DNA from: Candidatus Segatella intestinihominis
GTDB taxonomy: Bacteria; Bacteroidota; Bacteroidia; Bacteroidales; Bacteroidaceae
Assembly (NCBI GenBank): GCA_900548535.1
Contig: URLG01000011.1
Location: forward strand, 1 to 49,728
DNA: 49,728 nt
Reading direction: 5' to 3'
Part shown: positions 41,598 through 48,862 of the stretch, one piece after another
Layout: each line of letters starts with the position of its first letter
Numbering within the stretch: the first letter of the stretch is position 1
Notes under the pieces: model-generated
Databases searched by the model: none
Told to the model about the DNA's origin: nothing
The model's input: the letters and a program-made list of their open reading frames with translations, nothing else
Program-made: the position numbers and the translations under genes

Positions 41598-42533
41598 ATG
41601 ATTATGGCAAACGACAATAATATACAGCCTGTGGCTGATGATTCACAGATAGTACTCTATCAACCAAACGAAAGTGTAAAACTTGAAGTGAAGTTAGATG
41701 CTACTCATGAAACGGTGTGGCTTACCCAACAGCAAATAGCAGATCTCTTCGGCACCAAGCGTCCTGCAATAACCAAGCATCTTGGCAATATATTTAAAAG
41801 TGGAGAATTGAATCAAAATTCAGTTAGTTCCATTTTGGAACATACTGCCTCTGATGGCAAAGTATACAAGACGCAGTTCTATAATTTGGATGCAATTATT
41901 TCTGTAGGATATCGTGTCAACAGTATCAATGCTACAGCCTTTCGAAAGTGGGCAACGGGTGTGCTAAAGGATTATCTTCTTAAAGGATATTCTGTCAATC
42001 AGCAACTATTGGCTATGCAGCGCCAATTAGATACACGGTTAGATGCACATTCACAACGCATGACTCGAATCGAGGATACTCAAGCCAAGCAGCAACAGCA
42101 GCTAGATTTCTTTATTCGGACCTCGACCCCTCCAGCCGAGATGGTCTTCTTCGAAGGCGATTTCTATACCGCAAGAGTTGCTTTGGAAAACTTAGTTCGT
42201 ACAGCCAATCATCGAGTAATCATCATAGATGGTTATGTTTCATCGCTAACTCTAAGTGTACTTGATGTCCGTAAGTCAAATGTAACAGCTACAATTTACA
42301 CGGTTGGAGTAGGTCAAGGAATGCAACGCTTGATGGAGGAGCATGACCGTCTCTTCCCCGATAATCATATTGACATCAGAAAATGGCGTAACGAGTCTCA
42401 TGACCGATGGCTTATTATAGACGATAGCCTCTATCACTGTGGTCATTCATTAAATGCCAATGGCGGTCATAAGATTTCCGCCATAACCCTGATGGGAACC
42501 TCCCCAGAGGTAATCCTATCAAAAGTAGAATAA
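41598..42533 (+). CDS. RhuM family protein with PLD-like C-terminal domain
   Basis: A 311-aa protein. The RhuM-type N-terminal part (about 15-125) has the helix-turn-helix-like TVWLTQQQIADLFGTKRPAI and YNLDAIISVGYRVNS. A Gln-rich coiled linker (about 135-175) follows. The C-terminal half contains VIIIDGYVSSLTLSVL and SHDRWLIIDDSLYHCGHSL, which resemble the strand and H-x-D core of phospholipase-D-like domains as seen in DNA-targeting defence proteins. RhuM proteins occur in toxin-antitoxin, phage and pathogenicity regions, and their function is unclear. An ATG at 41604 is an alternative start. It is flanked by the two dispersed repeat copies. Confidence 0.8.
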   Translation: MIMANDNNIQPVADDSQIVLYQPNESVKLEVKLDATHETVWLTQQQIADLFGTKRPAITKHLGNIFKSGELNQNSVSSILEHTASDGKVYKTQFYNLDAIISVGYRVNSINATAFRKWATGVLKDYLLKGYSVNQQLLAMQRQLDTRLDAHSQRMTRIEDTQAKQQQQLDFFIRTSTPPAEMVFFEGDFYTARVALENLVRTANHRVIIIDGYVSSLTLSVLDVRKSNVTATIYTVGVGQGMQRLMEEHDRLFPDNHIDIRKWRNESHDRWLIIDDSLYHCGHSLNANGGHKISAITLMGTSPEVILSKVE

Positions 42534-42609
42534 AAACAATATTCCTCATTCGAGCGACGGCAAGTGCAGAGCGATACTGCAATGAGGAACTATTCTGGCT
42601 GTCCCAATC

Positions 42610-42781
42610 AGCAAGCTATAGTAAGGCGGTCCCATCCCGCACAACCTGGCGAGACCTTTGATTGGTCCGCCAACCTTATAGCGTAGCGGTTCCGAGCACC
42701 GGAGGGCGGTTACATCCTCTCGTTCCTGAGGAAAGAGAGGCTTGGTGAGAAAGGTGGAGCCTTCCTTAACGGTAAGGAAGG
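42610..42781. repeat. Dispersed structured repeat, copy 2
   Basis: Homologous to 40787-40942. It shares GGCGGTCCCA, CCGCCAACCTTA, AGCGGTTC, GAGCACCGGAGGGCGG and GTTACATCCT. The first hairpin is CCTCTC..TTCC / GGAA..GAGAGG (42716-42740) and the second is CCTTCCTTA / TAAGGAAGG (42760-42781). Their stems differ from copy 1 but still pair. It sits between RhuM and rfbC. Confidence 0.8.
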
Positions 42782-42834
42782 ACGGGTAGGTTTTCGAAAA
42801 TCTTATAATAAGAACAAAAGTTAAAACAAAAACA

Positions 42835-43422
42835 ATGAATATAATCAAAACAAATATTGAAGGCGTTCTCATTATAGAGCCACGCCTCTTCCGTGATGCT
42901 CGTGGCTACTTCTTCGAGAGCTTCAGCGAGCGAGAGTTTGAAGAGAAAGTCTCTCCAATCTTAGGTCACAGTGTTCACTTCTGCCAAGACAACGAGTCAA
43001 TGAGCAGCTATGGCGTCATGCGAGGTCTGCACTTCCAGCGCCCACCATATACACAGAGCAAGTTGGTACGCTGCGTAAAAGGTAGAGTACTTGATGTAGC
43101 CGTAGATATTCGCAAAGGTTCACCAACCTATGGCAAGCATGTAGCCGTAGAGTTAACCGAAGACAATCATGTCCAGTTCTTCATTCCAAAGGGCTTTGCC
43201 CATGGTTTCGCCGTTCTCTCAGAGACTGCCGTCTTCCAGTACAAGTGTGATAACTTCTATCATCCTGAGGCAGATGGAGGAATCAGCATCCTCGATGACA
43301 CTCTCGGTATCGATTGGAAAATCCCAACAGAACATGCCAATCTTTCTGAGAAAGATACGAAGCATGCCATGCTGAAAGACTTTGATTCACCTTTCGATAT
43401 CAATGTAAATTTATACAATTAG
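42835..43422 (+). CDS. rfbC: dTDP-4-dehydrorhamnose 3,5-epimerase
   Basis: A 195-aa cupin-fold epimerase of the dTDP-L-rhamnose pathway. Motifs: EPRLFRDARGYFFESFSER, FCQDNESMSSYGVMRGLHFQ (catalytic His in RGLHFQ), VAVDIRKGSPTYGKH, and FIPKGFAHGFAVLSE (catalytic-dyad region). Length is slightly above the usual 180-185. The other rhamnose genes (rfbA, rfbB, rfbD) are not in the window, so they lie further right or elsewhere. First polysaccharide-type gene after the defence cluster, 6 bases before the next ORF. Confidence 0.95.
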   Translation: MNIIKTNIEGVLIIEPRLFRDARGYFFESFSEREFEEKVSPILGHSVHFCQDNESMSSYGVMRGLHFQRPPYTQSKLVRCVKGRVLDVAVDIRKGSPTYGKHVAVELTEDNHVQFFIPKGFAHGFAVLSETAVFQYKCDNFYHPEADGGISILDDTLGIDWKIPTEHANLSEKDTKHAMLKDFDSPFDINVNLYN

Positions 43423-43428
43423 GGTCTT

Positions 43429-43884
43429 ATGGCTGATAAAGAAGTTTTAGAGCGAATACTCTCGATGCTCCCAGAGGAGTTTCAAGACATTTACGACGAT
43501 ACGATACCAGAGGCAAAGGAGATTCGTAAGAAGATGGGGAAAAAGGTTTCTTCCGTAAAGTCCTATTCCTGTGCTATGCCGATGTTTGAAGACATTCGTA
43601 AGCTCAACTACAAAGGTCAAGCCCAGGTCTGCAAGACTTTTCACCAATACTTGACGAAGCATCCCAAAGTGGTATCCTTCTTTCTCGACCGTTTCGAGGA
43701 AACCTATTCTCGAATCAATATGAAAGACTTGGAGGAAGCCATTGAATGGATAGGCTATGCTGTGAATGATATGGATAATGTCATTTCTGAGATAGATTAT
43801 AACGACCCAACGACCTTCTTTGATATTGAGAAATCAATGGGGAAGGTGATTAGTAAAGAGCTGAAGAGTAATTCTCTTAAATAA
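43429..43884 (+). CDS. Hypothetical protein, 151 aa
   Basis: No family is recognised. It is soluble and mostly helical, with an acidic N-terminus (EEFQDIYDDTIPEAKEIRKK) and a DNVISEIDYNDPTTFFDIE segment near the C-terminus. It starts 6 bases after rfbC and is surely co-transcribed with it. Codon use and base composition look like the core genome rather than the AT-rich genes that follow. A link to rhamnose synthesis is not supported by sequence. Confidence 0.65.
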   Translation: MADKEVLERILSMLPEEFQDIYDDTIPEAKEIRKKMGKKVSSVKSYSCAMPMFEDIRKLNYKGQAQVCKTFHQYLTKHPKVVSFFLDRFEETYSRINMKDLEEAIEWIGYAVNDMDNVISEIDYNDPTTFFDIEKSMGKVISKELKSNSLK

Positions 43885-44141
43885 GAAATGCATGTCGTTG
43901 ATTTATCGTTTGTAAATAATCAGACCTCCTTACTTGCATGAAAGAAGGGGATAAGGACTATAAGCCTATGTTTCCATGTTACTATGTTGGAAAAATAGAT
44001 GAGGTGAAGAAGTTTGCTTGAGTGTTCTTGAATAATCCTTTGTAAAAAATAATAATAAAAAACATATTGGTGTTGCTACTTTAAATATAGTGGAGACATT
44101 GTATTGGTGATTTTCGATAATTTTTAAAAAAGAAATATAAA
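43885..44141 (+). other. Intergenic stretch with a relic shared with the antitoxin-like gene
   Basis: Bases 43940-43969 match 41475-41504 at 28 of 30 positions and continue with a weaker match (TCCATG). An open frame from 43938 (MKEGDKDYKP...) of 27 codons covers it, perhaps the end of a decayed gene. AT content rises sharply from about 44030. TTGGTGATTTTCGA at 44104 resembles the boxes of the promoters at 41122 and 41543, but no TAnnTTTG follows at the right distance. Confidence 0.5.
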
Positions 44142-44873
44142 ATGAATATTGCACTTTTAACAGCTGCCGGTTCTGGTACAAGAATGGGGCAGGATATACC
44201 AAAGCAGTTCATGAATATAGATGATTGTCCTGTAATTATCTATACTATGCAGGCTTTTCAGAATCATCCTCAAATTGATGCAATTGCAGTAGTTTGTTTA
44301 AAAGGATGGGAAATGGTTTTGAAAGCTTATGCTAGTCAGTATGGAATAACCAAGTTAAAATGGATATTTCCAGGTGGTGATAGTGGCTTTCAATCTATAC
44401 GAAATGGATTGTTAGGATTGAGAAATCAAGGTGTAGGTGATAAAGAGGTTGTTATCATCCATGATGGAGTACGTCCTTTGGTTTCTGAAGATATTATTTC
44501 AAATAACATTAAGGTCTGTAATGAATATGGTTATGCTGTAACTGGACTTCTTTGTAAGGAAGTAATCATGGAATTTCACGCTGATAGACAGAGCTTAAGT
44601 TATATTGATACTCCTCGTGAACGATTGTGTCGAACCCAGACTCCTCATACTTATCATTTAGGAACTATTTTGGCTGCACAGGAAAAAGCTCTTCAACAAG
44701 GTTTGGGAGGAAGTAAAACTGCTGCAATGTGCCAGATGGTAGGTCAGATTGGTATTGATGATCAACATTTGGTTTTAGGTTCAGAAAAGAATGGACTTAA
44801 ATTGACTAATGTTGAAGATATTGAGTTGTTTAAAGCATTACGTCATGTGTCAAAGGCTCCATGGCTTAAATAA
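44142..44873 (+). CDS. IspD/TarI-like cytidylyltransferase
   Basis: A 243-aa nucleotidyltransferase. The N-terminal signature ALLTAAGSGTRMGQDIPKQF binds CTP. HDGVRPLV near 108 and the RERLCRTQTPHTYHL segment near 160 are typical of the IspD/TarI group. IspD (isoprenoid pathway) and TarI (CDP-ribitol synthesis) are hard to separate by sequence. The setting next to a CDP-glycerol/ribitol phosphotransferase-like gene and a flippase favours a polyol-phosphate cytidylyltransferase such as TarI. The AT-rich composition suggests horizontal transfer. It is 14 bases before the SDR gene. Confidence 0.85.
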   Translation: MNIALLTAAGSGTRMGQDIPKQFMNIDDCPVIIYTMQAFQNHPQIDAIAVVCLKGWEMVLKAYASQYGITKLKWIFPGGDSGFQSIRNGLLGLRNQGVGDKEVVIIHDGVRPLVSEDIISNNIKVCNEYGYAVTGLLCKEVIMEFHADRQSLSYIDTPRERLCRTQTPHTYHLGTILAAQEKALQQGLGGSKTAAMCQMVGQIGIDDQHLVLGSEKNGLKLTNVEDIELFKALRHVSKAPWLK

Positions 44874-44887
44874 TAATTGATTGTACA

Positions 44888-45919
44888 ATGGAAAAATTTA
44901 AGAATAATGTACTTTATCAAGAAGATATTCATAATATTTTGTCTTCAATTGATACTGAAGAGTTTTCTGGTAAAACTTTTCTTGTAACAGGAGCAACAGG
45001 TATGGTGGGAGTAATGCTTATTGATGTTTTGATGAAACTTCCACATACTAAGGTTATAGCTGTTGGTAGAAGTAAAGCTAAGGCACAAAATCGATTGGGG
45101 GAATACTATGATAATTCTAACTTTAACTTTATAGAACAGGATGTACAAGTTCCATTTTCTGAAGATTTAAAGGTAGATTATATCATTCCTTTGGCAAGTA
45201 ATACTCATCCGATGGCTTATTCTCAATATCCTATAGAGACTATGCTAATTAATATAGAAGGAGCACGAAATGCTTTAGATTTAGCTGTTTCTAGTAATGC
45301 GACTGTTATTTATCCGTCAAGTGTAGAAATTTATGGTAATTCTGAAGAAGGACATTTTTTTGTAGAAAATAGCAATGGTAAATTGAATTTAGCGAATTCT
45401 AGAGCATGTTATACGGAATCTAAACGATCTTGTGAGGCATTATGCCAATCATATAAATCAGAACGTAATGTTAAAATTAAAATTGTTCGTTTGTGTCGTA
45501 TCTTTGGACCAACTATGTTGATGTCAGATACAAAAGCTTCTTCTCAATTTATTATCAAAGCTATCAATAATGAAGATATCGTTTTAAAGAGTGAAGGTAA
45601 CCAATATTTCTCATATATTTATGTTGCTGATGCTGTAGCTGCTATTCTTTATGTATTGCTTAAAGGACAAGATGGAGAGGCATACAATATAAGTAATTTA
45701 GATACAAATGTTCATCTTAAAGATTTTGCAAGTCAATGTGCTTTGTATAATAATAAAAAGGTTCTTTTCGACTTGCCGTCTGAAGCAGAGAAGAAAGGAT
45801 TCAGTATTGCTTCTACTGCAATCTTGATAAATGATAAACTCTTATCTTTAGGTTTTGTCCCTTTACATAATTTACGTGAAGGCATTAGAAGGACGATAGA
45901 AATACTTAAAACAAAATAA
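44888..45919 (+). CDS. NAD-dependent epimerase/dehydratase (extended SDR)
   Basis: A 343-aa extended short-chain dehydrogenase. Rossmann motif FLVTGATGMVGVMLID (about 30-45), VIYPSSVEIYG (about 137-147), and the catalytic Tyr and Lys in YTESKRSCEAL (about 175-185). It probably acts on a nucleotide-activated sugar, or on a sugar phosphate feeding the cytidylyltransferase just upstream. The substrate cannot be named. A cytidylyltransferase followed by an SDR is a recurring pair in capsule loci, where the SDR may take the place of TarJ. AT-rich like its neighbours. Confidence 0.85.
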   Translation: MEKFKNNVLYQEDIHNILSSIDTEEFSGKTFLVTGATGMVGVMLIDVLMKLPHTKVIAVGRSKAKAQNRLGEYYDNSNFNFIEQDVQVPFSEDLKVDYIIPLASNTHPMAYSQYPIETMLINIEGARNALDLAVSSNATVIYPSSVEIYGNSEEGHFFVENSNGKLNLANSRACYTESKRSCEALCQSYKSERNVKIKIVRLCRIFGPTMLMSDTKASSQFIIKAINNEDIVLKSEGNQYFSYIYVADAVAAILYVLLKGQDGEAYNISNLDTNVHLKDFASQCALYNNKKVLFDLPSEAEKKGFSIASTAILINDKLLSLGFVPLHNLREGIRRTIEILKTK

Positions 45920-45968
45920 AATGTCTCTGTATATTTATGTAATAATTTTATTAGATAACAAAATATAA

Positions 45969-46070
45969 GCCGAGCTATTTTCATACTTTCAGAAAGAAGG
46001 AGTGCATAAGAAAGTTCGGAGCATTTCGCTTTCTGATGAGGAATTGAATAAGTGCTTGAATCACATATAA
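45969..46070 (+). pseudogene. Possible gene remnant
   Basis: A 33-codon open stretch between stops reads AELFSYFQKEGVHKKVR and SISLSDEELNKCLNHI, with protein-like composition but no start codon. It looks like the 3' end of a lost gene just before the flippase gene. No family is recognised. Confidence 0.3.
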
Positions 46071-46073
46071 TTT

Positions 46074-47510
46074 ATGTCACAAGATAACACAAAAAAGAAA
46101 TCAGTTAAAGGAACCATTTGGAGTTTTGCAGACAATTTTATGACAATAGGTTGCTCTTTTGTCATAGGTGTTGTATTAGCGAGACTTCTTTCACCATCTG
46201 ATTATGGTACAGTCGGAGTGTTAAGTATATTTCTATCACTTGCTAACGTCTTTGTTGATTGTGGGTTTGGAACTGCAATCATCAGAAAAAAAGAAAGAAC
46301 ACAAGAGGATATGTCAACCGCATTTTACTTTAATGTAGGATTAGGAATATTTGTATATCTTGTATTGTTTCTCATATCACCATTAGTGGCAGACTTCTTC
46401 AGAATGCCAATTTTGAAAGTCTTGCTTAGGGTATTAGCTTTGTGCGTGTTCTTTAATTCTTTATCAATAGTTCAGACAGCTCAGTTTACAGCGAACTTAA
46501 AGATAAAAACAATAGCTGCCGTAAATGTTTGTACACAGATACCAATGGGACTTGTTGGTATTTATTTTGCCTACAAAGGATTTGGAGTATGGACTTTAGT
46601 TATTCAGCAAGTGGGAAGTTCGTTTTTTAAGACATTATTACTATGGGTACTTTCCAAATGGAGACCATCGTTAGTGTTTAACAAGGAGTCTTTTCATTAC
46701 CTTTTCAATTTCGGTTGGAAATTGTTAAGTGCCAATTTGATAGGAGCGTTTTTCAATGAGATTTACTCTTTTTTCATAGGCCGTTTCTTGGGCGCAAGCA
46801 AGTTGGGCTTTTATTCGAAAGCGAATAATTTAGCCACGCAGCCAAGAAGCATCTTGACAAATGTCATTAACAGAGTGGTTCTTCCTATCATGGTGGAAAC
46901 GCAAGGAGATACAGACAAGGTGCGTTCCGTTTATTCACGGCTCATTCAAATGGTTTGTTTTGTGGTTTTCCCAGTGTATTTTCTTTTGATAGCAGTCGCT
47001 CGGCCTTTAATTCTCGTCCTTTGGACATCCAAGTGGGAGGCTACAATAACGTTATTCATGATTTGCTGCGCAGGTTTTTGTTGGGGACCAATAAGCCAAT
47101 TGAACTTTAGTCTTCTTCAATTGTTGAATCGTACAGACTTGACCCTAAAGTTGGAGTTTTTCAAAAAGCCAATCTGTCTGATGTTGCTTTTATGCGGTGC
47201 TCCGTTTGGCTTAACAGGTGTAGTTGTCAGTTGTAGTGTTTATAACGTTGTAGCGGCTATTGTAAATATGTATCCTACCAAAAGTCTTCTTGACTATGGT
47301 TATTGGCTTCAATTTAAGGATATTTTGAAATATTTAGGTATTGCAGTATGCGCTTTTGGTGTTGCTTACATCAGCTGTTGCTTAATAGATAATAATATTT
47401 TATCATTATTGATAGGAACAATTGTGTATGCAGCTATTTATCTGCCTATTTGTTATGTGTGCAAGCTGGCTGCTTTTAATGATTTCAAAAACATTATTTT
47501 AAAGAAATGA
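46074..47510 (+). CDS. Polysaccharide flippase, Wzx/PST family
   Basis: A 478-aa inner-membrane protein of the MOP superfamily with 12-14 helices. The N-terminus KGTIWSFADNFMTIG is typical, as are LARLLSPSDYGTVGVLSIF and the RKKERTQEDMSTAFYFNVGLG loop found in Bacteroidetes lipopolysaccharide/capsule flippases. It would move lipid-linked repeat units across the membrane. It follows the SDR gene after 154 bases that include a gene remnant, and precedes the phosphotransferase by 7 bases. No Wzy polymerase is seen before the window edge. Confidence 0.93.
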   Translation: MSQDNTKKKSVKGTIWSFADNFMTIGCSFVIGVVLARLLSPSDYGTVGVLSIFLSLANVFVDCGFGTAIIRKKERTQEDMSTAFYFNVGLGIFVYLVLFLISPLVADFFRMPILKVLLRVLALCVFFNSLSIVQTAQFTANLKIKTIAAVNVCTQIPMGLVGIYFAYKGFGVWTLVIQQVGSSFFKTLLLWVLSKWRPSLVFNKESFHYLFNFGWKLLSANLIGAFFNEIYSFFIGRFLGASKLGFYSKANNLATQPRSILTNVINRVVLPIMVETQGDTDKVRSVYSRLIQMVCFVVFPVYFLLIAVARPLILVLWTSKWEATITLFMICCAGFCWGPISQLNFSLLQLLNRTDLTLKLEFFKKPICLMLLLCGAPFGLTGVVVSCSVYNVVAAIVNMYPTKSLLDYGYWLQFKDILKYLGIAVCAFGVAYISCCLIDNNILSLLIGTIVYAAIYLPICYVCKLAAFNDFKNIILKK

Positions 47511-47517
47511 GAAAAAG

Positions 47518-48738
47518 ATGAAAGAGAAAGTTAACATCAAAAAGATACAGCATTTTATCATGTGGTGGGCGACCTATTGGAGATGGAACTTATTATATAA
47601 GTTGCTATATAATAAGTTACCTATCAATGAAAAGAAAATGTGTGTTATAAGTTGGAGAGGAAAGTATTTCAATTGTAATCCTAAAGCGATTGCTACATAT
47701 ATAGGTAATCACAATCAAATGAGCTTACAGATTATAGCAGTAGTGGATAATCCAAAGCTTTATAAAAACAAATACCCAAACATTAAGTTCGTCAAGACAA
47801 AATCAGTTGCTCACTTAATTGCCCAATTATCATGTAAAATTTTTATAGCTAATGTACGTATGTCTGAGTTTGAGAAAAAATCAGGTCAGATTTATATACA
47901 GACTTGGCATGGAATGGGACCTAAGAAATCAGAGAAAGACAGCATAGAAGCATTAAGTTATGAATATATTCAGAATGCTATCAAAGATTGTAATCAAACA
48001 GACATCATGCTTAGTGGTTCCAAATGGCAAACGGATTGGATAAGAAATTCCACATGGTATAAAGGACGAATATTAGAAGTTGGTACTCCACGAGACGATT
48101 GTTTTTTCATTGCTAATGAATATGAAACAAAGAAGAATAGGGTATATGAAACTTATCATATCAACATAGATACCAAACTCATTTTGTATGCTCCTACTTT
48201 TAGATCTTTTGGAGAAATAGCTCAAAATAGTTTAGATGTAAATACTTTGTTGCAAACTTTTTCAGAAAAATTTGGGGGCAATTATGTGTTACTTCTTAGA
48301 TTACATCCAAATGTAGCAAGACAACCATTACCAGAAATATATGCAAAGTACCTTTCTAAAAAAGTGTTCAATGCTACATCATATCCTGATATGCAAGATT
48401 TATTATGCGCTTCAGATGTATTGATAACCGATTTTTCTTCTGTCTCTACGGAGTTCGTCATGCAAGATAAACCCTGTTTTTTATATATCCCTGATTATAA
48501 TACTTATGATAGAGGCTTGTACTTCAAGCCTGAAGAAATGCCATTTCCTTATAGTTTTGATGAAAAACAATTAATACAAACTGTACAGTTGTTTGATTTT
48601 AGCAATTATGCAAAACGACTTGCGTCCTACAAGGAGAAAATAGGAATGAGTGAAAATGGTACTTCTTGTGTGAGAATAGAAGAATATTTAGAGCCTAAAA
48701 TCCGCAAGCAATCTCAATGGCAATCTCAATTGCAGTAA
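47518..48738 (+). CDS. CDP-glycerol/CDP-ribitol phosphotransferase-like (TagB/TagF family)
   Basis: A 406-aa GT-B-fold enzyme of the CDP-glycerol glycerophosphotransferase family, known from teichoic-acid synthesis. Signatures: YIQTWHGMGPKKSEKD (about residue 145, catalytic His), LILYAPTFRSFGE (about 220), LLRLHPNV (about 260), and DVLITDFSSVSTEF (about 300). The short N-terminal basic region suggests peripheral membrane attachment. It probably adds glycerol- or ribitol-phosphate to the growing polysaccharide using the CDP-polyol from the cytidylyltransferase gene. AT-rich; last gene of the visible locus before the insertion sequence. Confidence 0.88.
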   Translation: MKEKVNIKKIQHFIMWWATYWRWNLLYKLLYNKLPINEKKMCVISWRGKYFNCNPKAIATYIGNHNQMSLQIIAVVDNPKLYKNKYPNIKFVKTKSVAHLIAQLSCKIFIANVRMSEFEKKSGQIYIQTWHGMGPKKSEKDSIEALSYEYIQNAIKDCNQTDIMLSGSKWQTDWIRNSTWYKGRILEVGTPRDDCFFIANEYETKKNRVYETYHINIDTKLILYAPTFRSFGEIAQNSLDVNTLLQTFSEKFGGNYVLLLRLHPNVARQPLPEIYAKYLSKKVFNATSYPDMQDLLCASDVLITDFSSVSTEFVMQDKPCFLYIPDYNTYDRGLYFKPEEMPFPYSFDEKQLIQTVQLFDFSNYAKRLASYKEKIGMSENGTSCVRIEEYLEPKIRKQSQWQSQLQ

Positions 48739-48862
48739 AGAGCTTGAACACTATGCATCATGATAGTATGAGCGTGAATTTTGTCCGATTTGTGCATACC
48801 TTCCCCTTACCCCACAATGCGACTTGAGGCAATACGCAGATTAAAACCATAAGGAACGGACT
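48739..48862. other. Gap between the polysaccharide genes and the insertion sequence
   Basis: No gene seen. The 3' end of the insertion sequence should fall in here, but its terminal repeat cannot be fixed because the other end is outside the window. Confidence 0.4.

Noticed and set aside
40625..42872. Short minus-strand frames over the dispersed repeats, which share a peptide such as DVTALRCSEPLR
   Set aside because: The similarity is explained by the repeated DNA. The frames end in hairpins with changed sequence, which suits RNA or DNA structure rather than a protein.
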